Assembly (NCBI GenBank): GCA_036244855.1
Contig: BQKZ01009872.1
Coordinates: 16,201-36,658, forward strand
From: Temnopleurus reevesii
Lineage: Eukaryota; Echinodermata; Echinoidea; Temnopleuroida; Temnopleuridae
Direction: 5' to 3'
DNA: 20,458 nt
Shown piece by piece: positions 10,250-19,863 of the stretch (positions are counted from its first letter, which is position 1; each line of letters starts with the position of its first letter). The translations under genes and the position numbers were made by a program. The notes under the pieces were generated by a model that saw only the letters and a list, made by a program, of their open reading frames with translations, was not told the origin of the DNA and did no database searches.

Positions 10250-10265
10250 GTGATATCGATATCAC
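10250..10265. repeat. 16-bp perfect palindrome
   Basis: The sequence GTGATATCGATATCAC is a perfect inverted repeat, followed 15-25 bases later by further GATATCGG-type words. Its function is unknown; it could be chance in GATATC-rich DNA. Confidence 0.7.
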
Positions 10266-10578
10266 AAGGTAATATCGGGTGATATCGGCTATATGCGATA
10301 GGGAGAATTGAGAAAAATCAATTAATAGGTTGACACATTGTCTATTTTGATCTGGGTTGTGAATAATAAAGCTGTGTGCAGTTCTCTATGAACGCGTGGT
10401 GGTCCTTTCTCGCACACAATGATAACTCCTCGCACTGAATTGCACTGAAGAAAGGGTCACCAGTCGTTTGTATAGTATTGCATAGACCTACGCATTGCTT
10501 TATGAAACACAAAACTGTGGTTTACCCATTATAAAGCATAATGTGAAAGCAGGTAACATGTTAGGCAGTAAAGGATAC

Positions 10579-10641
10579 ACTTGCTTCTCTGGCCCTAGCT
10601 ATGGCCATATTCTCCATCAGCCGCCGCTGGAATGTCAAGTT
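10579..10641 (-). CDS. VPS9D1: VPS9D1 exon '6' (coiled-coil segment), out of order
   Basis: This is a 63-bp, 21-codon, phase 0-0 exon too short for ordinary ORF finding. It encodes NLTFQRRLMENMAIARAREA plus Ser. Human VPS9D1 has [20 protein letters not shown] here, a near residue-by-residue match. The acceptor is CCACTGCAG. The donor is chosen as GTATCC (10578-10573), because it leaves phase 0 and gives the continuous string REAS-LAKKLKERQ with the next exon. A GTGTAT donor two bases earlier would shift the frame into a stop in the next exon. Charged heptad-like spacing suggests a coiled coil. Confidence 0.87.
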
Positions 10642-12948
10642 CTGCAGTGGAATGTAAAATGAAATAAAGAGTTATTATCAAACAGTTCTGAACATATTTA
10701 TCGATCTCTAATTAGAAGCTCCATGCTACACTTCTGCACTTCTTCAAAAATTTGGTGCAACTTTTTGAGGAATGGTGGCAAAGGTCAAACAAGATAAACT
10801 TCTTGTTTTTTATCACAGAATCAGAATTTCTATCAACAAATCCTTTTAATAATCACTTAATAACAAAACATCATACTAACCATTCAGACTTTTCCAGCCT
10901 AGCAACACAAGGAATTTTGTCACTGTCAAATTATTGCAAAACCGACTTCATGTACAGTGGGAGTCAGATATCTTTGCTTGCCTTTTATCACTGTAAAACT
11001 GCTCTAGGACAATGGGATCACACATACAGTGTATCTTATTGGATCATACAGGGTCTGCTCTTCTGAGCTTTTACAGCGATAACGGGTTGCAAAGAATTCT
11101 GATTTGCACTGTATATTCAGGTGTACTTACCAGAACATCTACATGATGGTTCACCCCTATTCCACCTATTCTGTAGAATCTGTGTGATCAGACTGTTAAT
11201 GGGCAAATTGTCCACAGACTTGATCTGTTTAATTTGCTGGCATAGTCTTCATAAACTTTATTGTACATACCTTTAACTTCTACTGGTATTCAAGCAAAGA
11301 ATTTAATCTTCATTATTACCCTTACTATAATCATTACAATGGTACCATGAAAAATGCGTTATCATTGACAGCAATCAAAAGGTCAGTAATGGCTGATATG
11401 TATTGTCAGTTTTGACAAATTACTACATTTAAGAACAAATCAATTTACCAAAAAATCTCTGAAACTTCTGAGATTTACATTCAGTACAAAAATTTTCAAT
11501 CAACATTATGGAAGAATAAAGTAAAACAAAAAAATTGCAAAGGGTTAGTAAATGAGTGCATACATGTATTAAAGAGTGCCTTTACTTGTTCTTATCATGC
11601 TCTGCCTATTAACCCCAAAATGTGATTTGTCTGATTTGATGATAAAACCTAGTGTATACAAAATATTCATCATAATGACAGGACATTAACTTTACATTAA
11701 CTGACAGGCATGAACTATGAAGAAAACTATATAAACTATCCTATTCCCTCACCGTGAATATTAATCACCTTAAAGATGCAAGACAAAAATAACTAATATT
11801 AATTTAACTTTCATACAGTGATCACATTATCATTCATATGCTTATTTGAATATTGCTATTTTTGAATGAATATGTCTTTTGTTCAATTTTTTATTTATTT
11901 TCACTGTTATTTTTCATAATAATTAAAATCTTTTTTCGTCTAATAAATATCAAGTCTTATATCAATGAAGTTTTGAAGATATTAAAAATTCAAGTAGGAA
12001 ACATACTTGAGAACGTGATTCCTTTGAAAATTTCCTTTGAAAATGGCCCAACAATGAAAGTGATTTGACCTTTGCCAATCTACTTATTTAATGAACAAAA
12101 TATTGGCCAATAAATGAGAAAGGAAGTCAGTGAATATGATACTTCCTCTCTCGCTCTGTATCTCATTAAAGCCACACCTTTCTGAGGGGCAGCAGGGAGG
12201 CGAGAAAATAAGTTACCTCAAACTAGAAATCTTCTTGGCATGTCGTCATTACAATCCTTGGCTTGCAATGAATGTTTATACAAGTGATATCGAAAAGTGC
12301 ATTTGAGATTTTTGATAAATGACAGTAATCAAATGATTTATCAGACAAGAAATTTGTAGATGATTTTATCTTTCATGATAATTATTTGAACAATTTACTT
12401 TAATTGTTTTGGAATGTAGAATAACCTTCGATCATTATTAAAAAAAAGTTACAAGATATGACATGAGTATGCCCTCACCAAAAGAGAGAGAAAGTGAGAA
12501 CTCCCGGGGTGAGAGAGTGGGAATACTTGAAGTGAAAAATAAATCAGGACATATATTATACAAATAAAGAAAATTGATTGGTTTTCAACTGAGTTCCATT
12601 TTCTGATTTTTTTCAAACAAATTCTATTCTGAAAATAAAATTTGTAAAAATTGAAACAACGCCCAAATGTCAAAACATTGAAAAATTAACGTTTACAGTT
12701 ATATTTGACAGGCCTAATTATAAATCTCCTGAAGCTCTTTCATTTGTTTTAAATGAAAAATGTTTTTTTTTTACAAGAGTTTATGTCAAGCGTTTTTAAT
12801 GGTTGGATTGGTGGAGGACAACAGAAAATATCCCCCTAGTAGGAGAATGGTGTATGAAAGAAAGAATGGGATGGGCAGAAGGGTGGAGACGGGTGAGTGA
12901 GTGAGAGATGTAATGTGGGATTGATGAGACAAAAGAAGGAAGACTTAC
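10642..12948 (-). other. Intron between exons '5' and '6'
   Basis: This 2.3-kb intron is AT-rich with many short A/T runs, and a purine-rich stretch sits at about 12480-12530. Open frames at 10752-11066 and 11853-12068 have no splice or similarity support. I see no repeat shared with the rest of the window. Confidence 0.6.
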
Positions 12949-13063
12949 CACTAAACTCTTGTTCTTGCTCGTTGTGTGCAGCTTGTTCAATCTACTCTTA
13001 TACGCTGCCATCAGCTTTCTGTTCTCCCTGTATGCCTTCTCTAGTGGTCCAAGAGCCTCATCA
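12949..13063 (-). CDS. VPS9D1: VPS9D1 exon '5' (basic helical segment), out of order
   Basis: This 115-bp exon has acceptor TTTACTACAG and donor GTAAGT. It is entered in phase 2 and left in phase 0. It encodes DEALGPLEKAYRENRKLMAA followed by YKSRLNKLHTTSKNKSLV. Human VPS9D1 has LTPLEEASLQNQKLKAAYEARM at the matching place, after the linker and before the coiled coil. The phase-2 entry fits exon 4, which leaves phase 2 (AG + T gives Ser), so the two could splice directly or through a small missing exon. On the chromosome, however, this exon lies 5.6 kb upstream of exon 1. The frame remains open past the donor without similarity. Confidence 0.85.
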
Positions 13064-15148
13064 CTGTAGTAAAACATCAAACACAGAAATCACATGAATG
13101 AAATGATTTTACTTCAGATGAATTCAGAGTAATATTTCAAAGCATCAAGGCAATTTTTGCCATCTACAAAAGGAAATATCAAATTATTTTTCACATCTTA
13201 ACTCAGAAAAGTTGTTCCAGTAAGTCTGTGTGACATCCTTTGCATTTGTTGATTTAGAGTCCCTGTATTATAAGCCCTGTATTACAAGCAAAACGCTGCT
13301 TCTTTAGGGTCCCAACCATTTTATATTACTTGTACCTTTGTATATGATGTGATTTTTTAATATGGTTAAATATAGTTGAATGGAATTGAAATTGAATTGA
13401 ATAGGTGACAAAAATATGAAAATTCATCAGACAATGCAACCTAAATTCTGATGCTGCTTTTTTTTTTGTAAAAAGGTACATAGATGCAAGTATGTAGAAA
13501 TATACTATCAATATTCCATAAGTATGATAACAAGCCAAGAATGATTGAAAACCAAAAGTAAGAAGTACCAAAGTGCAGCATTCTTCTAGTGTCCATATAT
13601 ACCAAAATGAAAGCTGCATTCGAGGCATGGTTACACAAAGAACATTTTACTTTACAAGTGTACACAGCACAATTTTCAAGAACATGATCCTCCATATAAC
13701 ATTAACAAAATTATTCCAATGATGCCATGATGCCATCTAAATATTCATCACTTCATAAAAATTATCAAGTGTGTGGAGTCTCCATCCTATGCAATCCATC
13801 ATTTCATGCTTATTAATAATCATCTTTACAAGCAAGATCGAGGTTAACTTCACACAAATGATAACATTTCAGCAGTGAAAGATCATACTAAATTCAGCAC
13901 ACTATAACTATGATCTACTTGAGAGCAAGTGCCACAGTTTGTCCACGTGTCGGGGAAGCAACGGTCAATAACAAAGGAAAACTTTCCATCACCTGCATAA
14001 AGAAATCGTTTGCCAGAATGATGAATGAATCATGAGAAGAATAGGTGACAGACGAATGATATTGTCTGCAATCATGGGATCAGACGTAGGACACAATGAA
14101 TCACGAGAGACATACGTAGAGGAAATAAGCCAGCATTCTTAACAGGAAAAAGTAACAACTGTCGCAAGATAGCCTCTCGTGACCCTTCAGGTCCCCTTTG
14201 TTCTTACCCCTTCTGTACATTGTTTCAAACCTCATCCTCCCCCTCCTCTCCCCTTCCCNATTGCTTCTCTGCTATCAACTCTCTGTGTGGTTCGTACAAT
14301 CCAATATGAAATTCATGTTTGTTATGTTTTCTAAATGTAGTTGTTGAAATTGTAGGTTCAAGAAGTAATTTGAAAAGGATATCACCATGGGCATTTACGG
14401 TACTGTTAGGGTGTTGCAAGAATAGAATCAGTGGGGAGGAGTTATCTTTTCCTGAATTTTATTACGACTTATCTAACATTAGGAAGAAGAATAATGAAAT
14501 TTTGTTTTTATTTCACTTCATCTCCAGATATCGGACAGATGAAGTGCATGTAGCCTGGAGGGATTGATGAAAGCATACTCTACTGAAAGACTTTATATAC
14601 ATTCATCTTTTTCTATCTGGGAAGGAATACGTACCGGGCCTGGAGAATAGTCCTGCCCTCTGAGCCTTCTCCATGACTCCCTCTGTTGTTCATTCTAGTG
14701 CATCGGCTTGACTGTATCTGTTTTTACACAACTGCAATATGGAACATTTGAAGGACCTGATTTCGGCGACTGACTTGATCAGCCATATATTTGTCATTTT
14801 GTGCACCCTGGGAAAGAGCTTTTACAATTTATAAAGGAAACGTTCAAGTACATGCAAGTATGATTGCAAGTTCAATGACTGAGGAACAAACCTTTTAGGT
14901 TAAGTGATCATATTTTTCTGAATGACCCAACTTGTAGATGACTAGAACCTGGGATGTTTGCACAAATCAGCGCCATTAATGTATGTACTGGTCAGGAGTA
15001 ATTGAGAAGACTGTGTAATGAACCATAAGACCATGCAGTCAGTCTTCTTCCAGTGTTCACCTTTTTCAAAAATTTTCTTGATCAAAATGTATTTTTGAGA
15101 GCTAAAAGATGTCATTCCATGTGGTTGCATCAATTTTTTCATGCCAAT
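13064..15148. other. Intronic or intergenic sequence, no exon found
   Basis: This lies upstream of exon '5'. I looked for the conserved VPS9D1 piece that in vertebrates lies between linker and coiled coil and did not find it. A splice-like block at 14637-14696 was considered and rejected. A single N lies at 14259 in a pyrimidine-rich stretch. The region is otherwise AT-rich and featureless. Confidence 0.5.
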
Positions 15149-15376
15149 TATACGTTAGATAGTCCTTTGTCAGGACTGTGCTGTGATCCTCCCCCAATAA
15201 TTCCATATTTCGCCCGACCTCCACGTCAGAAAAACGTACAGCCCGAAGAATTTGTTTCGACCGGTGAAATTCGGAGGTCGCGCGATCAGTGGAGGAACGC
15301 GCTCTATTGGGGGAACGTGAAAATGAGGGTGAGACGGCCAAATAAAAAACGGATATAATATAGACTATACGTTAGA
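15149..15376. repeat. Hairpin-forming block between 11-bp direct repeats
   Basis: TATACGTTAGA occurs exactly at 15149-15159 and 15366-15376. Between them lies a GC-rich stretch with nested imperfect inverted pairs: CCCCCAATA near 15191 with TATTGGGGG near 15305, and CGCCCGACCTCC near 15211 with GGAGGTCGCGCG near 15273. The 11-bp repeats could be a target duplication of an inserted element. The ends of the insert do not themselves form a clear TIR. Confidence 0.5.
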
Positions 15377-15612
15377 AAGTTACCAGCTTTCTTAATTCTG
15401 CATCAAGATCCACTCAGATGTGGTAAAGCATTGAACTGTTGTAGAAAAATTGCTCTTTGTGCTCTGTATTTAAATAGGAAATCTAATATGGAAGGAAGTG
15501 ACAGGCATGCAAACATTTAGCTGTGTTACTTGGACATTGCATTGGTTTAATACCATCAGAAATTACGAACACAACTGAATTGTAATGCCATGCTCTTTGA
15601 GAAATCCTAATT

Positions 15613-15635
15613 GGGGGGGGGGGGGGGGGGGGGGG
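15613..15635. repeat. Poly-G run
   Basis: This is 23 consecutive G on the plus strand followed by CGCC. It is prone to sequencing-length error and could form a G-quadruplex. Confidence 0.95.
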
Positions 15636-15934
15636 CGCCTTTTTGCTCATCTCGCAACGGATTGCATTTGCTTCGTTTTGAAAAAGACATGGATTTCGAG
15701 TTCTGGACGTCACAAATATTGACCCAACCCTATGGAATTGCTTTTAGATGTAGTCAACTACAGCTGTAGGTCCATCCAAGGAGTCCTATTAGTACCCACA
15801 TATCAAGTTTGGGGTGTGAATTAATAGTTGGGAGTGGTTTTACTAATTAAAAATCGAGCAGATTATAACACTGGTGCTTTAGTAGTGCAGCTATGGCAGT
15901 GGAGAGGTGGACCTGTTCGCTATACAAGTAGCCA

Positions 15935-15964
15935 CTATTATTATTATTATTATTATTATTATTT
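15935..15964. repeat. ATT microsatellite
   Basis: ATT repeats follow the words CTATACAAGTAGCCACT. That resembles a SINE 3' tail, so this may be the remnant of a SINE insertion into duplication unit 1 only. Confidence 0.85.
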
Positions 15965-16112
15965 AATCCTTGTGGAATAACCCCAGTGTAATTCAGACCT
16001 TAGTATTTGTAACAGTGGGTCTCATGTTGATCATGGGAAAGCTGATAAAACCTGAACAGTGTCCAGTGAGAATGAGCATGCACCAGGAATGATTTATCAC
16101 AAATGGTCGCTT

Positions 16113-16530
16113 TAAAGGCCACCGCACACCTCATGACTCTTAGAGGGTGTTGCTCAAATGTTGCAATTGATCGCAAGTTGCAGTTGATTGGAACGCACCA
16201 ATCAAAAATGTTTTTTCACGCGCGTCTTGTTAAATGCGCATACCGTCTACAAATGAACATGCACGTTACAATTTGTAAAGTTGCAGTTGATTTGCAGTTG
16301 ATTTTTAACAACACCCCCTTAGTCGTACGACTTTAAGACCAATTTTACAATACTGAAAAACCCTAGAATACCTTGTCTTCGGCGATTTATTTGGTACCCG
16401 ATCGATACTGTATCAAGTTTCAAGAATGAAGAACCTTGCCATGAGACTGGTTATGGGTTGTTTCTGTATTTGTAAAATTAGTTTTAAGGTCAGAGGACTA
16501 AAAGCTGTGTAGTGTGCAGTGGTCTTAAGT
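16113..16530. mobile_element. Possible outer TIR element hosting the MITE, copy 1
   Basis: The left edge AAAGGCCACCGCACAC and the right edge, read inversely as AAGACCACTGCACAC, form imperfect inverted repeats around the Tourist-like MITE. The related block at 17634-18095 has the same left edge and a more diverged right edge (TTGTGGCCCT). The boundaries are approximate and no target duplication was found. Confidence 0.45.
16143..16318. mobile_element. Tourist-like MITE, copy 2
   Basis: This 176-bp copy has ends GAGGGTGTTGCTC and CAACACCCCC, flanked by perfect TTA duplications (16140-16142 and 16319-16321). It shares the internal TTGCAATTGATCGCAAG block and the CGCGTCTTGTTAAATGCGCA core with copies 1 and 3. 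It sits inside the first unit of the large tandem duplication. Confidence 0.9.
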
Positions 16531-17633
16531 GGTAAACAAAATATGTATTTTGAAAACTAATGTGGATCCCATATCCGGATCCTCTCATAAATTTTTTTTT
16601 TAGACATATCAGATTGCTGGGGTCGGATTTTTTTTAAAGAATTGTTGCTTTAAAACGTAGAGTATATGTATATGNTCCGAAATCTTAACCTGAAAACTTA
16701 ACCTTGGCTCTTATTTCCAAATCCCTTGCCCAATTCTCATCAAACTTGAATCATCTTTATAGAAATATGTCAAAAGCATATTGCTATAATTTACAAATCG
16801 CGCAATGCAGGCGAGACTGCCAGGCGGCGTTTCACTTGTTTTGTGTGTAAGAAGGGTCATTCTATCGGGTTTGGTCAACATTTTGTCCGTGATATTAAAG
16901 TTTTGTCCGTGGCACAAAAGTATTGGCTTTTTCAGTTCATCATGAAGATCAAGCTTTGAATTGTTAAAGAAAAATTGTCTATTTATCAGTATTGCTCATT
17001 TAAAAAGGAAATCTATTCAAGAAAGGAAATGACAGACACACAAAAATTTACATTGCATTGTTTTAATGCCATCAGAAATTTTCAAACGTCTAATTCTAAT
17101 TTACCATATGATGGTCCTTGATAAATACTGTTTGGAGGCTTGGGTGGGATTAGTTTCTTTGATCTCAGTATTGGATAGCTTCATCTTGAAAAAGAATTTG
17201 GGTTATGGACATCACAAAAATTGACCCAACCCTATGGAATTGCTTTGTAGGGTACAAGCAGTCAACCAGGTCCATTCAGTTTAATACCCACATACATTTT
17301 CAAGTTTGGGTAGAAATAAACAGTTGGGAGCATTTTTACTCAATAGAAATTGAGCGGATCATAATACTTGTGCTTCAATAGTGCAGCTATGGCAGTGGAA
17401 AATTCACTTAATATTTTGAACGGCCAAGAAGCCAAATCATGGGAACTAAAAAGAGAAGGAAAGAAATCAGTATAAACATGGGTGCTGGGCCTTGTTGGAT
17501 CACCCCAGTGTAACCCAGTCCTTAGTATTTGTACCAGTGGGTCTCATGTTGATCAAGGGAAAGCTGATAAAACCTGAACAGTGTCCAGTGAGAATGAGCA
17601 TGCACCAGGAAAGATTTATCACAAATGGTCGCT

Positions 17634-18095
17634 CTAAAGGCCACCGCACATCTCACGACTCTTAGAGGGTGTTGCTCAAAAGTTGCAATTGATCGCAAGA
17701 TGCAGTTGATTGGAACGCACCAATAAAAAATATTGTTTCATGCGCGTCTTGTTAAATGCGCATACCGTCCACAAATGAACATGCACGTTACAATTTACAA
17801 AGTTGCAGTTGATTTTGAACAACACCCCCTCAGTCGTGCGACTTTAAGACCAATTTTACAAATACTGAAACACCCTATATTGTAATACTTCGTCTCACGA
17901 CAATTTATTTGGTACTCGATACTGTAACAAGTTTCAAGAATCAAGAACCTCACCATGAGACATGTTATGTGGGTTGTTTCTGTATTTGTGAAATTAGTTT
18001 TAAGGTCATAGGACTTGGTTTGATTTGATTGAAAATGAAAATAAAAATAAACTGAAACTGAAACTGAAAGCTGTATTTCGTGTTGTGGCCCTAAC
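17634..18095. mobile_element. Possible outer TIR element hosting the MITE, copy 2
   Basis: This is the counterpart of the block at 16113-16530 in the second duplication unit. The left edge AAAGGCCACCGCACATCTCA is conserved; the right edge is diverged. The MITE lies inside it near the left edge in both copies. Confidence 0.42.
17665..17829. mobile_element. Tourist-like MITE, copy 3
   Basis: This 165-bp copy is at the equivalent position in the second duplication unit. It is flanked by TTA (17662-17664) and TCA (17830-17832, one change). It lacks one TTGCAGTTGAT unit near its right end, which accounts for its shorter length. It was probably inherited through the segmental duplication rather than inserted independently. 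Confidence 0.88.
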
Positions 18096-18245
18096 TGGTA
18101 AAAAATTATGTACCATATTTTGAGAACTAATGTGGATCCCATATCTGGATCCTCTCATAAATTTTTTTAGACATATCAGATTGCTGGGGTCGGATTTCTT
18201 TAAAGATTTATTGCTTTTGTTGAGACGTAGAATACATGTATATGC

Positions 18246-18659
18246 AACTTTTTTGTAATAAAATTTGTAGGTCTACTTTGTTGTAGATTGAAATATTGAG
18301 TCATTTAGTATTTTATTTTCTATGTGCACATGGTTTTATATAGCCTGGGCTTATGCCAAAAGAGATACAATCAATTGTGTATGTACAAGCAATCATAACT
18401 TTTGGGTACATAACTTACAGAAATATCATTATTATGAATTGTAAGTGACTGTATCTCCATGGTATAATTCCTGGATCAGAAAAAGACAAGTTTAACAAAG
18501 TTGTAAACTTTTTCAACTTGTGGTAGTAAAGGTAGTGAATGATGATGAAAATTTTCTGATGGTCGTCACGGTCATCTAAGGGACAAGAATTTGGAATTAC
18601 AACAAAATTGAACTAGAACTTGGTGGAAGTAGGATTGAATGATATATTTTGGGTATTAC
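18246..18659. other. AT-rich sequence, nothing recognised
   Basis: This is featureless sequence between the tandem duplication and the next repeat-like block. There is no open frame of note, and no repeat shared with the rest of the window. Confidence 0.55.
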
Positions 18660-18667
18660 CTTGATGT

Positions 18668-19180
18668 TAAAGGGGAATTACACCCAGACAATAATGTACT
18701 GTCAGTAAATGAAGAAAAATCAGATGAACAAACTGTGAAAATTTGAGCAAAATTGGATAATCCGTTCAAAAGTTATGAATNAGCGAATTCTTTTGAAAAT
18801 TTGAATTTGACCGTTAAATTGTATTTAGCGCCCTCTCTTGATTATAACAATATTTTGCTTGTTATCAGGCATATACAAAGTTATTTCCAAGATTTGATAA
18901 AAGCATGATAAAAAGGAATACACAAAGAATTAATTCTGAAATTTTCATCCAATTCTGTGCATGAGAAGTTGTCCTGTATCAAGAAAGAAAATATTGAATT
19001 AGTGTCGGGGGACACGACACTGAAATATTTTGCCCATTTTAGGTTATAACTTTTCCAAAACTTGTTCATTTTTCGCACCATCTTTTGTACAACATGTTCA
19101 TGATATTATGTTTCATTTTATATAGATTTGAAGACAAAATTTGGCGATAAAAATATTCGCTTTTACCAAAACTTTACTTG
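18668..19180. repeat. Probable dispersed genomic repeat
   Basis: The start AAGGGGAATTACACCCAGAC, followed by AAAATTTGAGCAAAATTGGA and AAAGTTATGAAT, is the style of a dispersed repeat I associate with echinoderm genomes. There is only one copy in this window, so this rests on memory, not on comparison here. A single N lies at 18781. Confidence 0.4.
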
Positions 19181-19186
19181 GGCTTT

Positions 19187-19217
19187 AGGTTTCAATCTCA
19201 TTTGTCACAATCACAGT
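19187..19217 (+). repeat. Left arm of 31-bp inverted repeat
   Basis: AGGTTTCAATCTCATTTGTC followed by ACAATCACAGT pairs, with two mismatches, with the arm at 19641-19671. The pair bounds about 485 bp that includes foldback copy 1, whose right end is 4 bp from the right arm. Confidence 0.8.
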
Positions 19218-19452
19218 CACGATCGACCGGAAGTACATGTCACATTTATAGTGCAGCTGTGCATTGTTACGTCACACCCATGATTATTCTGTGACGAACC
19301 ATCCCAATCTGGGACGAGCACAGAAACGAGCTTGTACCATTTGTGTAGATACCAGTGTGTCGTCATCTGGAACTAGCCGACTGAAATCAAAACTGATTTT
19401 TGGAGCTAACGAAGGAGAGCATTTGATGTGTTGACAATTACCCTCAATACTT

Positions 19453-19636
19453 CTGGGGCCAATTGCTCGAAACGGTCTTAGCTATCCTCTTCTTGCTAAG
19501 ACGTCTTGATTTCTTGTGCCACCCTCGTAACATAAAAATTTGCTTTGATACGACTGTGTTAAGAGGATGGCACGAGAACTTAAGACGCCTTAGCATTAAG
19601 AGGATAGCTAAGACTGTTTCGTGCAATGGGCCCCAG
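19453..19636. mobile_element. Foldback element, copy 1 (184 bp)
   Basis: The two arms, each about 85 bases, are nearly perfect reverse complements. They start CTGGGGCCAATTGCTCGAAA on the left and CTGGGCCC-type on the right, both continuing TCTTAGCTATCCTCTT. Only a short AT-rich loop (about 19535-19550) is unpaired. It is a hairpin-forming MITE with no coding capacity and no clear target duplication. Confidence 0.92.
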
Positions 19637-19640
19637 GCTG

Positions 19641-19671
19641 ACTGTGACTGTGACAAATGAAATTGAAACCT
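19641..19671 (-). repeat. Right arm of 31-bp inverted repeat
   Basis: This is the reverse complement of 19187-19217 with two mismatches. It begins 5 bases after the right end of foldback copy 1, which suggests the foldback inserted into an older inverted-repeat element. Confidence 0.8.
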
Positions 19672-19863
19672 CCATAGTATTTCAGCAACCCCTTCCAACC
19701 TTCTACTGCCACCTAGAATTAGGCTTTCTTCCCTCCAAAAAGATTGTGTAAGCCTAGTGCCACATGACTGAATATTGGTGAATGAACGCAAACCAAACAT
19801 TTTTGGGAGGAAGTCAGAAAGGTGGTTTATTTTTAATAGTCTGGTCTAAACCGGATAAGAACC

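Larger units (their letters stand above)
9137..10578 (-). other. Intron between exons '6' and '7'
   Basis: This 1.44-kb intron contains the AT microsatellite, opposed GACCCTTTCT motifs near 9489 and 10446, and a 16-bp palindrome at 10250-10265. I see no coding signal. The overlapping open frames at 9336-9597 show no similarity I recognise. Confidence 0.6.
15401..16674. repeat. Segmental tandem duplication, unit 1
   Basis: This is homologous, with indels, to 16939-18245. Shared landmarks in order: GACCCAACCCTATGGAATTG, GTGCAGCTATGGCAGTGGA, GTGGGTCTCATGTTGATCA, AAAGCTGATAAAACCTGAAC, the nested MITE, TTTAAGACCAATTTTACAA and ATGTGGATCCCATATC. The middle part (about 15990-16340) is the most similar. 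This unit alone has the ATT microsatellite at 15935-15964 and the poly-G run. Confidence 0.9.
16939..18245. repeat. Segmental tandem duplication, unit 2
   Basis: This is the second copy of the segment, offset by 1.50-1.57 kb from unit 1. Both units end with GATTGCTGGGGTCGGATTT and a CGTAGA(G/A)TA(T/C)ATGTATATG block. The 265-bp spacer between units (16675-16938) has no counterpart I can see. Unit 2 carries a short GAAACT tandem repeat near 18050-18068 that unit 1 lacks. Confidence 0.9.

Noticed and set aside
10752..12068. Open frames of 71-104 codons in the intron between exons '5' and '6'
   Set aside because: AT-rich random frames on the opposite strand, with no similarity, start context or conservation clue.
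14637..14696. Minus-strand block between a CACTAG acceptor and a GTACGT donor
   Set aside because: Neither of its two open frames resembles the missing VPS9D1 segment, and a 60-bp open block between AG and GT is expected by chance.
15102..15358. Overlapping open frames on both strands in GC-rich DNA
   Set aside because: They cover the hairpin block between direct repeats. Local GC content reduces stop codons, and there is no similarity or splice context.
16711..16917. 68-codon minus-strand open frame between the duplication units
   Set aside because: No similarity, no splice support, and composition like the surrounding noncoding DNA.
19780..19822. Minus-strand peptide LSDFLPKMF, reminiscent of a conserved VPS9D1 stretch (LSPFLPPEIF)
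   Set aside because: There is no acceptor before it or donor after it in suitable phase, and similarity stops after a few residues.
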